From an uncultured Erythrobacter sp. (GTDB taxonomy: Bacteria > Pseudomonadota > Alphaproteobacteria > Sphingomonadales > Sphingomonadaceae): 64,000 nt of DNA. A program made the position numbers and the translations under genes. Location of the stretch: the NCBI GenBank assembly GCA_937899785.1, contig CALCCG010000153.1:1-64000 (forward strand). The letters run 5' to 3'. Shown here in pieces: positions 18,805-26,492 of this stretch. The notes beneath the pieces were generated by a model, which was not told the origin of the DNA, ran no database searches, and was given only the letters and a program-made list of their open reading frames with translations. Position 1 is the first letter of the stretch. Every line of letters begins with the position of its first letter.

Positions 18805-19811
18805 AGCTCGCCACACTCAACGATGGCACACGCGACGGCAAGCTGGTCGTCGTCTCCAAGGACCTAACGCGCTGCTGCGCGGCGGGCTATATCGCGCCGA
18901 CCATGCAGGCCGCGCTCGACGATTGGGAGCGCGTGGCGCCAGAGCTGGAATTGCTGGCGATCGATGTGGAGCATGAGGCGGTGCCGTGCGAACGCTTCCA
19001 CGAACGCCAGGCCCACTCGCCCCTGCCGCGCGCCTATCAATGGGCCGACGGCAGCGCCTACATCAACCACGTCGAACTGGTGAGGAAAGCGCGCGGGGCC
19101 GAAGTGCCCGACAGCTTCTACCATGATCCGTTGATGTATCAGGGGGGCTCGGACAGCTTCCTTCCGCCGCGCGCGGACATCCCACTGGGCGATGGGGCGT
19201 GGGGGTGCGACATGGAAGGCGAGATCGCGGTGATCACCGATGATGTTCCGATGGGCGTCAGCGCCGAGGACGCGGCGGATCACATCAAACTCGTCATGCT
19301 CGTGAACGATGTGAGCTTGCGCGGCCTCATCCCGGGAGAGCTCGCCAAGGGGTTTGGCTTCTTCCAATCCAAGCCCGCGAGCGCCTTCTCTCCGGTGGCG
19401 GTGACGCCCGATGAGCTAGGCGAGGCGTGGAAGGACAGCCTCGTCCATCGCCCACTCATGGTGGACTATAACGGAGAGCCGTTTGGCCGAGCCGAAGTGG
19501 GCGTGGACGCCACTTTCAACATGGCGCAGTTGGTGGCGCACGCGGCCAAGACCCGCAGCCTGGTGGCAGGGTCAATCATCGGCTCGGGCACGATCAGCAA
19601 CAAAGGCGCCGACGGTGGACCAGGCAAGCCCGTAAGCGAAGGCGGTCTGGGCTATTCGTGCATCGCCGAAATCCGCATGATCGAGACCATCGCCGACGGC
19701 GCGCCCAAGACCCGCTTCATGGCGCCCGGCGACACGGTCAAGATCGAGATGCGGGACGATGACAACCACTCGATCTTCGGCAGTATCGAGCAGACGGTGG
19801 TTGAGACCTGA
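18801..19811 (+). CDS. fahA: fumarylacetoacetate hydrolase family protein
   Basis: This protein cleaves fumarylacetoacetate to fumarate and acetoacetate, the last step of tyrosine degradation. It is 336 residues from an ATG preceded by GGGGGAAA. Metal-binding acidic residues lie in GCDMEGEIAVI and MLVNDVSLR, and AGSIIGSGTISNKG and FMAPGDTVKIEM are family segments. It is shorter than mammalian fumarylacetoacetase but typical of the bacterial maiA-linked form. The upstream steps (hpd, hmgA) are not in the window. Confidence 0.88.
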   Translation: MKLATLNDGTRDGKLVVVSKDLTRCCAAGYIAPTMQAALDDWERVAPELELLAIDVEHEAVPCERFHERQAHSPLPRAYQWADGSAYINHVELVRKARGAEVPDSFYHDPLMYQGGSDSFLPPRADIPLGDGAWGCDMEGEIAVITDDVPMGVSAEDAADHIKLVMLVNDVSLRGLIPGELAKGFGFFQSKPASAFSPVAVTPDELGEAWKDSLVHRPLMVDYNGEPFGRAEVGVDATFNMAQLVAHAAKTRSLVAGSIIGSGTISNKGADGGPGKPVSEGGLGYSCIAEIRMIETIADGAPKTRFMAPGDTVKIEMRDDDNHSIFGSIEQTVVET

Positions 19812-19841
19812 AAGCGGCAAGCCTTCGCTTTTGCGAGAGCT
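19812..19841. terminator. possible bidirectional stem-loop
   Basis: The 30-base convergent gap holds short arms AAAGCG and CGCTTT around a nine-base loop, followed by TT on the plus strand. It is a weak terminator candidate. Confidence 0.35.
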
Positions 19842-20225
19842 TTAGTCCATCATAGGTCCGTGAATCGCGCAAATCTTGTTGCCATCAAGATCGCGCAGAT
19901 AGGCGTTGTAGAACCTCCCAAACGGATTGACCCGGATGCCAGGTGGATCCTCAACCTGGATGCCTCCTGCCGCGACGCCGACCTTGGCGAACGCTTCCAC
20001 CGCCGCCGGATTCTCGGCCACAAATCCAACCGTCATCCCGTTGCCCGGCTCGGCGGCTTCGCCATTGGCTGGTCGACCGACCACAAAGTTGTTGAGCCCA
20101 TCACTGTAAAAGATCGCGCGTTCATTCTCGCCAGCGTAGCCGTACCCCAAGGTAGCCAGAACGTCGTCATAGAAGACCCGCGCCGCAGCAAGGTCATTTG
20201 TTCCTACCATTGAGTGACTTAGCAT
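19842..20225 (-). CDS. VOC-family (glyoxalase-like) protein
   Basis: This 127-residue single-domain vicinal oxygen chelate protein starts MLSHSMVGTNDLAAARVFYD and ends YNAYLRDLDGNKICAIHG, the usual betaalphabetabetabeta pair with metal-binding His/Glu positions. The ATG at 20225 has GGAG upstream. A TTG at 20270 overlapping the cupin stop would add an unlikely 15 residues. Members include glyoxalases, dioxygenases and resistance proteins, and the substrate here is unknown. It is the last gene of the alternative oxidase operon. Confidence 0.8.
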   Translation of the reverse strand: MLSHSMVGTNDLAAARVFYDDVLATLGYGYAGENERAIFYSDGLNNFVVGRPANGEAAEPGNGMTVGFVAENPAAVEAFAKVGVAAGGIQVEDPPGIRVNPFGRFYNAYLRDLDGNKICAIHGPMMD

Positions 20226-20266
20226 CGTGTATGCTCCATTTTGATCAGCCCTTTCGAGCGCGGCTT

Positions 20267-20635
20267 TCAAACCTCGATCGGCGCGAAGGCCGTCGCCGCA
20301 TCGCCGGTGTTGGGTGTGCCATCAGCGTCCATGACAAGAACCTTCACCTCGCCATGGCGCGCCCGGGGGCAATGCTCCGTCCCGCGCGGCACGACGATGA
20401 GTTCGCCCTGGGTCAGCGACACGGTGCGCTCGCGGAACTCAATCTCGAGCTCGCCCTCGATGACGAGGAAGAGCTCGTCCGTGTCGGGGTGCGCGTGCCA
20501 GTGAAAGTCCCCCTCGAGCTTGGCAAGACGCACTTCGTTGCCGTTGTAGCGCGCCGCCAGACGCGGGGCCCAATGGTCCGCAAAGGTCGCGAACGCGTCG
20601 GCAAGGCTGACCTTGGAAGGCACGGTTTGAGACAT
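20267..20635 (-). CDS. cupin-domain protein
   Basis: This 122-residue single cupin has a metal-binding motif 1, HWHAHPDTDELFLVIEGE, and a second motif around VVPRGTEHCPRARHGE. Small cupins of this type are dioxygenases, isomerases or sensors. It lies 56 bases downstream of the alternative oxidase on the same strand and just before a VOC gene, which suggests a shared response, possibly to redox or electrophile stress. Confidence 0.82.
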   Translation of the reverse strand: MSQTVPSKVSLADAFATFADHWAPRLAARYNGNEVRLAKLEGDFHWHAHPDTDELFLVIEGELEIEFRERTVSLTQGELIVVPRGTEHCPRARHGEVKVLVMDADGTPNTGDAATAFAPIEV

Positions 20636-20691
20636 GGCCAGAAACCTAGTGCAGGCCTCCTACACGGACAAGAGCGCGGCCTTTTACCCGA

Positions 20692-21384
20692 TCAGATGGC
20701 GCTCGCGTCCTTGATCGCTTCGTCCGCCTTGCGCGCGTCGAGGACGTCGACAAACCCGTGATTGACGTCGCGGTGCTCGGCCTCGTCCGCGCGCACCGCG
20801 ATGATCACGTCGCGAAGGCGCGCATTGGCCGGCAATTGCCAGTAGTCGATGGCGATCTGGGGAGCGGGCACGTTCTCGTGGCGTCCTGCATCAACCTCGG
20901 CCAAGTAGCCGGTATAGCTGATCACCGCTTCTTCTTCGAAGTAGCCGACCACACGATGCGCGGTGCGCGGTGCCAGAAGATAGAGGAAGAAATAAAAGTT
21001 GTAGAACACCATCTGCGTGATCGCGATCAGCGCGCGCTCGAACCCATTGGGCTGCGCGATCTCGATAAAGGTCATCAGATGCATCCGCTCGTTCTCGGCT
21101 TCGTCGAGGAGCGTGCGGATCCAGCCTTCGTCGTCGCGCATCGTGCGAAGGGCGGTAAGGTGCTGCCATAAACCGCCCACCATACCGGGAACCGCCGCCA
21201 CGGTTTCAAGCACGACGGCGCGGTGGCCGTAACGCTTGGCAAAGAAGGTATCGGCGACAGAGCGGAGCGCTTTCACGAAGGCGAAGGCCACCTTGTCGCT
21301 GGCGTTCTGAGGCTCGACATGGCGGTCGATAGTCGCGTCGGCGTTCACTTGCCGGACGAGCGGGCGGGGATCGATGTGTTTCAT
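20692..21384 (-). CDS. aox: alternative oxidase (diiron ubiquinol oxidase)
   Basis: This is a cyanide-insensitive quinol oxidase that reduces oxygen to water without pumping protons. It is 230 residues. All diiron ligand motifs of the family are present: [13 protein letters not shown] (Glu60), NERMHLMTF (Glu99 and His102), [10 protein letters not shown] (Glu150-152), and [10 protein letters not shown] (Glu201 and His204). The hydrophobic hairpin [19 protein letters not shown] fits the interfacial membrane-binding helix. The enzyme is best known from mitochondria, and a few alphaproteobacteria (for example Novosphingobium) have it. It heads a three-gene operon with a cupin and a VOC protein. 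Confidence 0.93.
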   Translation of the reverse strand: MKHIDPRPLVRQVNADATIDRHVEPQNASDKVAFAFVKALRSVADTFFAKRYGHRAVVLETVAAVPGMVGGLWQHLTALRTMRDDEGWIRTLLDEAENERMHLMTFIEIAQPNGFERALIAITQMVFYNFYFFLYLLAPRTAHRVVGYFEEEAVISYTGYLAEVDAGRHENVPAPQIAIDYWQLPANARLRDVIIAVRADEAEHRDVNHGFVDVLDARKADEAIKDASAI

Positions 21385-21536
21385 TTCGGGGGGTCACCCA
21401 AAGTGTGCGTGGCCCCTTCTACTCGACCCCGTGTCGAGCGCCCTGACCGCGCCTCTCTCGGCATGAATCATATAACGCCGAACGCGCCGATTTACCCGCG
21501 AAACGCGCGCACCAAATGTTCGATTTCACGCAACGA

Positions 21537-22619
21537 TTAGAAGCCTAGACTCTCAGCCACTGCAGAATTCACAATCTTCCCCGCGTGCACATTCAAACCC
21601 GGCGCCAGATGCGGATCCTCCTCGCACGCCTTCAACCCCTTGTTTGCCAAAGCCAAACCAAATGGCAGCGTCGCGTTGTTAAGCGCGTAACTCGACGTGT
21701 GCGGCACCGCGCCCGGCATATTGGCCACGCAGTAATGAATGATGTCATCGACCAGGTATGTCGGGTCCTCATGCGTCGTTGGCTTGGACGTTTCAAAGCA
21801 GCCGCCCTGATCAATCGCAACATCGACCAGAACCGCGCGGCGCTGCATCAGGCTCAGCATTGCGCGCGTGACCAACCTGGGGGCGCTTGCGCCGGGAACC
21901 AGGACCGCACCAATGACGATGTCCGCTTCAGCAATCGCCGTTTCGATCGTGCCGGAGTTGGCGTAAAGCGTCGTCGCGCGACCCTGAAACATCTCATCCA
22001 ATTGGCGCAAACGCGGGAGCGAGCGGTCAATGATCTTGACCACCGCGCCCAGCCCTACGGCCATACGCGCCGCCTGCGTTCCGACCACGCCGCCGCCGAT
22101 CACCGCAACGCGCGCGGGATGAACACCGGGCACCCCGCCCATCAGCACACCGCGACCGCCCTGCGGCGCGTGGCTGGCAATCGCAGCCGCCTCGATGCTC
22201 AGCCGCCCGGCCACCTCGCTCATCGGAGCGAGCAGTGGGAGCGAGCCATCAGGCGCGGTGACCGTCTCATACGCCACCGCTGAAACACCGCTTTGCATAA
22301 GTCCGCGCGCCTGGTCCGGATCGGGCGCCAAGTGCAGATAGGTGAACAAAATCTGCCCCTCACGAAGCTGCACCCATTCGCGCGGCTGCGGCTCCTTGAC
22401 CTTCACCACCATGTCCGCGCGCGCGAAGACTTCCTCGGCGCTGTCTACGATCTGGGCGCCGATGGCTTCGTAATCGGCGTCGGTTTTGCTGATCCCGATC
22501 CCGGCGTTTGTTTCGACGACCACCTGATGGCCGGCCCCGACATATTCGCGCGCGGATTCCGGAGTCAGGCCGACCCGGTATTCGTGGTTTTTGATTTCCT
22601 TGGGGACGCCGACCAGCAT
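21537..22619 (-). CDS. ald: alanine dehydrogenase
   Basis: Ald reversibly deaminates L-alanine to pyruvate and ammonium with NAD. The 360-residue protein has the typical N-terminus MLVGVPKEIKNHEYRVGLTP, a substrate-binding Lys/Arg region, DMVVKVKEPQ, and the NAD-binding VAVIGGGVVGTQAARMAVGLG. VLVDVAIDQGGCFETSKPTT is diagnostic for Ald. It diverges from an aldehyde dehydrogenase gene across a 141-base gap containing a long inverted repeat. Confidence 0.96.
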   Translation of the reverse strand: MLVGVPKEIKNHEYRVGLTPESAREYVGAGHQVVVETNAGIGISKTDADYEAIGAQIVDSAEEVFARADMVVKVKEPQPREWVQLREGQILFTYLHLAPDPDQARGLMQSGVSAVAYETVTAPDGSLPLLAPMSEVAGRLSIEAAAIASHAPQGGRGVLMGGVPGVHPARVAVIGGGVVGTQAARMAVGLGAVVKIIDRSLPRLRQLDEMFQGRATTLYANSGTIETAIAEADIVIGAVLVPGASAPRLVTRAMLSLMQRRAVLVDVAIDQGGCFETSKPTTHEDPTYLVDDIIHYCVANMPGAVPHTSSYALNNATLPFGLALANKGLKACEEDPHLAPGLNVHAGKIVNSAVAESLGF

Positions 22620-22676
22620 GATTCTCTCCTGCCATGGGAAGCACGGTCTACGCCTAAAGCGGGCGTAACAAAATTA

Positions 22677-22703
22677 CAATCGCAACACATATGGTTGCAA
22701 TTG
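22677..22703. promoter_or_regulatory. inverted repeat, likely operator between ald and aldehyde dehydrogenase
   Basis: The arms CAATCGCAAC and GTTGCAATTG (nine of ten paired) flank a seven-base centre. It sits 58 bases from both divergent starts. Many ald genes are controlled by Lrp/AsnC-family regulators that bind such sites, so this may be a shared operator. No such regulator is adjacent. Confidence 0.6.
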
Positions 22704-22760
22704 GAAATCCGCCTTTTGAGACCTATGGTGGAGGCCGAACACCGGCTGGGAGAAAGACAG

Positions 22761-24212
22761 ATGACCGCGTACCCTGACATCAAGATGCTGATCGATGGCG
22801 CGTGGGTGGCCGAAGGCGGCGAAGGCGCCATGCCGGTGGTGAACCCGGCCACCGAACAGGCGATAGCCGCGTGCCCCAAAGCCTCCAAGGAGCAACTCGA
22901 TGCGGCGCTGACGGCCGCGGACAAAGCGTTTGTCGGATGGGCGGCCACACCTGGGGCTGAGCGTCATCGCGTTATCCGCCGCGCCGCTGATCTGCTGCGC
23001 GAGCGCGCGGAGACCATCGCGCGCGTGGTCACACTGGAAATGGGCAAACCGCACGCGCAGGCTCTGGGTGAGACGTTGAACGCAGCCGACCTGATCGACT
23101 TCCTTGGTGAAGAGGCCAAACGCCAGGGCGGGCGGCTGGTGCCCGTTCGCGGTGCGCATCTGCTCGAACAGCGCGTCACGCAAGAGCCGATCGGCCCAGC
23201 GGCGCTCTTTACCCCGTGGAACTTTCCCATCAACCTCCCGGCCAAAAAGCTGGCGGGTGCGCTTGCGGCGGGGTGTTCGTGCATCCTTAAACCCGCCGAA
23301 ACCACGCCAGCCTCGGCGCAGTTGCTAGTTGAGTGCTTTGTCGACGCCGGAGTGCCGTCGGGCGCCATCAACCTGGTCTATGGCGACCCGGCGATGATTT
23401 CCGAGCACCTCATCACCGCACCCACCATCCGCAAAGTCAGCTTCACAGGCTCCACCGCAGTGGGCCGGCAATTGGGTGCGCTCGCCGCGCAGGGTCTGAA
23501 ACGCTTCACCGCCGAACTGGGCGGGCACGCACCGGTCATTGTTGGCGAGAGCGCGGATTTTGGGCGCACGGTCGCGGCGTGCGCGGCAACGAAGTTCCGC
23601 AACGCTGGACAGGTCTGCGTCAGTCCGACTCGCTTTCTGGTGGCGCGCGGTGTTTACGATCGATTTGTCAGCGAATTCTCGGCGCATGCGAGCGCCCTGA
23701 AAGTTGGCGATGCGAGCGCGGATGATGGCGTTGCGATGGGTCCACTGGCGCATCCCGGCCGCGTGGCGGCGATGGTCGATCTTGTTGGGTCGCTCGGCGG
23801 GGACAAAGGAGAGATCGTGACCGGCGGCTCTGCAATGGCTGGCGCTGGCAATTTCTTTGAACCCACGGTGATCGCCGCTCCGTCCGCAGACAGCCGCCTT
23901 ATGACCGAAGAACCCTTCGGCCCCATCGCGGGCATCGTTCCCTATGACGATATCGAAGAAGCGGTGCGGATTGCGAACTCGCTGCGCTATGGCTTGGCCT
24001 CGTACGCGTTCACCGGATCGCTCGACGAGAGCCACTATCTGGCCAAGGCTCTGCGCGCTGGAATGGTCGCGATAAACCACTTCGCTGTGGGATCGCCGGA
24101 AACCCCCTTTGGCGGGATCGGCGACAGCGGCTTCGGATCCGAAAGCGGAGTAGAAGGGTATCTTGGCTACACCGAAACCAAGCTGGTTACGGTCGCCAAA
24201 TCAACGGCCTAG
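22761..24212 (+). CDS. NAD(P)-dependent aldehyde dehydrogenase, succinate-semialdehyde dehydrogenase type
   Basis: This 483-residue enzyme oxidises an aldehyde to its acid. The start at 22761 follows GGGAGAAAG; the frame is open far upstream but without family similarity. Catalytic parts are FTPWNFPINLPAKK (cofactor), the general-base Glu in FTAELGGHAPVIV, and the nucleophile Cys in NAGQVCVSPTRFLV. The C-terminal NHFAVGSPETPFGGIGDSG resembles SSADH/GabD-type enzymes. The divergent ald gene suggests amino acid or GABA-linked carbon use, but the substrate is not certain. Confidence 0.88.
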   Translation: MTAYPDIKMLIDGAWVAEGGEGAMPVVNPATEQAIAACPKASKEQLDAALTAADKAFVGWAATPGAERHRVIRRAADLLRERAETIARVVTLEMGKPHAQALGETLNAADLIDFLGEEAKRQGGRLVPVRGAHLLEQRVTQEPIGPAALFTPWNFPINLPAKKLAGALAAGCSCILKPAETTPASAQLLVECFVDAGVPSGAINLVYGDPAMISEHLITAPTIRKVSFTGSTAVGRQLGALAAQGLKRFTAELGGHAPVIVGESADFGRTVAACAATKFRNAGQVCVSPTRFLVARGVYDRFVSEFSAHASALKVGDASADDGVAMGPLAHPGRVAAMVDLVGSLGGDKGEIVTGGSAMAGAGNFFEPTVIAAPSADSRLMTEEPFGPIAGIVPYDDIEEAVRIANSLRYGLASYAFTGSLDESHYLAKALRAGMVAINHFAVGSPETPFGGIGDSGFGSESGVEGYLGYTETKLVTVAKSTA

Positions 24213-24238
24213 TCAGAGTTGGCAGTCAGCGCTGAAAG

Positions 24239-24397
24239 TCAGCCCTGAATAAAACGCGCGACGCGGCTCCAAAGACTGCCACGTTTGGGCATGGGTCGGA
24301 TCCGTCCGTATCGAGCCTGGCGCGTAAATTCATCGCCAAAGCAAACTGTGCGGCCCATTGCGTCTGGCCCGCTCGAAACGAACGTTGGTTTTTCCAT
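24239..24397 (-). CDS. possible 52-residue protein
   Basis: This short frame starts MEKPTFVSSGPDAMGRTVCF and ends in a basic, Arg-rich segment (MPKRGSLWSRVARFIQG). A GGGGA sequence lies nine bases before the ATG. It fills the convergent gap between the aldehyde dehydrogenase and the 2-hydroxyacid dehydrogenase genes. I do not recognise it; it may be a genuine small gene or chance. Confidence 0.4.
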   Translation of the reverse strand: MEKPTFVSSGPDAMGRTVCFGDEFTRQARYGRIRPMPKRGSLWSRVARFIQG

Positions 24398-24515
24398 GTA
24401 TCGCGTCCCCGATTCGCGTTTGTTAGGCGGCCAAGCTAACAGAAAATCTGTGGAAAACGAGTTAAAATGGTGCACAGCAACAATTCTCGGCGCTCGGTCA
24501 TTCCATCCGTAGGGT

Positions 24516-25691
24516 TCAGACCCTTTGCGCCCCCGCTTCGCGCACCGCATCGAGCGTCGGATAACCGTTTACCGCCATTAACAAATCCGCCTCAGCCAGG
24601 ATTGAATTGAGCACAAAGGCGGCGCCCTCGGCCCCGCCCAGCGCCAGCCCGTAAGTGTAAGGTCGGCCAACCCCAACGGCGGTCGCTCCAAGCGCCAAGG
24701 CCTTGACGGCGTCCGAGCCGGACCGAACGCCGCTGTCAAACAGAACCGGCGTGTCGCCCGAAGCTTTGACAACATCTTCAAGCATGTCGATCGTCGAAAT
24801 CCCGCCATTGGCCTGCCGCCCGCCATGGTTTGAGCAGTAAACCGCATCGGCGCCACTATCGACCGCGCGGCGCGCGTCTTCGGGGTGGCAGATGCCTTTG
24901 AGGACAATCGGCATTTTGGTGATCGACTTGAACCACTCCATATCCTTCCAAGTCAGCACCTGGCCGAAGGTGGCAGCCCAGGTGAAGATGGCCGCTTTGG
25001 GATCCTCCTCCGGCGGCTTTTCAAGCAGCGATCGAAAAACGGGATCGGTGAAGTAGTTCTGCAGCACCTTGCCGCGCAATTGCGGAAAGTTGGACGCGTT
25101 GAGATCGCGTGGCCGCCAGCCCGTCACCCACGTGTCCAACGTCACCACCAGCGCGCTGTACCCGGCTGCCTCGGCCCGCGTGATCAGGCTTTCGGCGAGG
25201 CCTTTGTGTTTGGGCGTGTAGAGCTGGAAAAAGGCAGGCGTGTCGCCGCAGGCCTGTTTCACATCCTCAAGCGGATCGTTGGCCAGCGTGGAGGCGCAGA
25301 ACGGCACGCCGGTCTGCGCCGAAGCGCGAGCGGCGGCCATATCGCCATGGCGATCCTGCGAGGCTTCGCCGTTCAGCCCGATCGGCGCCATGAAGAGTGG
25401 CGTGGGATAGGTGTGGCCAAACAGCTCGATCGAGAGATCGCGTTCGGTGCAGTCGACCATCATGCGCGGCACCATGCCCCAGTGATGAAAGGCGCTGGAG
25501 TTGGAATCCTGCGTGTGCTCATCCCCACAGCCACCCGCGACATAATTGGTCAGCATCGGCCCCAGACCGTCGTGCGCGCGCGTCTCCAGAGTGGCAAAAT
25601 CGACCGGGAACTCGGGCAAGACGCCGTTCAATCCGGCGTTGTAAATCGCGTTCTGCATCCCGCCAAAATTGAGGCCTGATGTCTTGGTCAT
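24516..25691 (-). CDS. FMN-dependent alpha-hydroxy acid dehydrogenase / lactate 2-monooxygenase-like
   Basis: This 391-residue TIM-barrel flavoprotein oxidises 2-hydroxy acids. The catalytic His-Gly-Gly-Arg loop is SNHGGRQANG, FMN-binding parts are FMAPIGLNGEA and VLFDSGVRSGSDAVKALALG, and the lysine in PIVLKGICHPEDA matches the family. The segment VTLDTWVTGWRPRDLN, with a longer loop 4, resembles lactate monooxygenases and related proteins rather than membrane-bound LldD. The start is the ATG at 25691. Substrate identity is an inference. Confidence 0.85.
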   Translation of the reverse strand: MTKTSGLNFGGMQNAIYNAGLNGVLPEFPVDFATLETRAHDGLGPMLTNYVAGGCGDEHTQDSNSSAFHHWGMVPRMMVDCTERDLSIELFGHTYPTPLFMAPIGLNGEASQDRHGDMAAARASAQTGVPFCASTLANDPLEDVKQACGDTPAFFQLYTPKHKGLAESLITRAEAAGYSALVVTLDTWVTGWRPRDLNASNFPQLRGKVLQNYFTDPVFRSLLEKPPEEDPKAAIFTWAATFGQVLTWKDMEWFKSITKMPIVLKGICHPEDARRAVDSGADAVYCSNHGGRQANGGISTIDMLEDVVKASGDTPVLFDSGVRSGSDAVKALALGATAVGVGRPYTYGLALGGAEGAAFVLNSILAEADLLMAVNGYPTLDAVREAGAQRV

Positions 25692-25754
25692 GTCGCTCTC
25701 CCAAATCTGTGTTTGGGCAAGAGTGCGCAATGCACGTTGCGGGGGCAACCCCCT

Positions 25755-26102
25755 TTAGCGCGCGAGGCGCTGAAGGTGCGGTCGCACTTTGAGGAAAAGG
25801 ACATAGAGACGCTCAAGCGCCCTAAGGACAAAGCGATTGCGCGCCGCCAGACCAAGAACACGCAGAGCGGGTATCGCGCGCCACATCGCGGCAAAGGCGG
25901 CGGCTCCTGAGAGAACCTTGCCGTTCTCCTCGGCGTGAAATCGGGCGAGAAGCTCGCTCTGGTCGACCGGGCAGGATGGGTCGCTATCGCCCGACACGTC
26001 CACGAAGGCGATCGCCCCTGCGCTGTCGAGCCGCCGCATCAGCGCAATCTCGCGCAGGCAGAGCGGACAAGCGCCGTCATACCAGACTTTGACCTTGGAC
26101 AT
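25755..26102 (-). CDS. DCC-family thiol-disulfide oxidoreductase (DUF393)
   Basis: This 115-residue protein has the thioredoxin-like active site YDGACPLC at its N-terminus (MSKVKVWYDGACPLCLREI), the DxxCxxC signature of the DCC family. The C-terminus has a basic amphipathic helix (VLRALERLYVLFLKVR) that may associate with membrane. I use the ATG at 26102; a start at 26138 is possible. It lies 42 bases after speD on the same strand and may be the last gene of the SPFH/DUF350/polyamine operon. Confidence 0.82.
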   Translation of the reverse strand: MSKVKVWYDGACPLCLREIALMRRLDSAGAIAFVDVSGDSDPSCPVDQSELLARFHAEENGKVLSGAAAFAAMWRAIPALRVLGLAARNRFVLRALERLYVLFLKVRPHLQRLAR

Positions 26103-26144
26103 GTCCAAGATACGGGACGCGGGCGCAAAAGGTTCCACGCGCCG

Positions 26145-26492
26145 CTAGCGCGCCATGCGGCGGACCTCGATCTGGGCTGCGCCAAACGCCTCCTCGATCA
26201 CCGCGATCGCTGCATCGATCCGCGCCGCCCCGCACATAAAGATGTCAAGCGCAGCAAAGCCGGTTTCGGGCCAGGTGTGGATCGAGATGTGGCTTTCAGC
26301 GAGCATCAGGACTCCGGTGACGCCCATGTTCCTGCCAAAGTGGTGAAAGTGGGCTTGGAGTATCGTGGCGCCCGCCGCGCTGGCGGCTCTGCTCAAGACC
26401 GCTTCGAGATGGGCGGGTTCGTCAAGACGCGCCGCGCCGCGAACGTCAATGAGCGCGTGCGTCCCAACCCGGGTCAGGCTTCCCTCAGTCAT
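26145..26492 (-). CDS. speD: S-adenosylmethionine decarboxylase proenzyme
   Basis: SpeD decarboxylates S-adenosylmethionine to supply the aminopropyl donor for spermidine. The 115-residue proenzyme is of the short prokaryotic type (class 1B). Self-cleavage between Glu66 and Ser67 in ESHISIHTWPE creates the pyruvoyl group. His72 and Cys87 (FMCG) are the processing and proton-donor residues. It overlaps the upstream spermidine synthase by eight bases, so the two should be coupled and work as a pair. Confidence 0.93.
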   Translation of the reverse strand: MTEGSLTRVGTHALIDVRGAARLDEPAHLEAVLSRAASAAGATILQAHFHHFGRNMGVTGVLMLAESHISIHTWPETGFAALDIFMCGAARIDAAIAVIEEAFGAAQIEVRRMAR

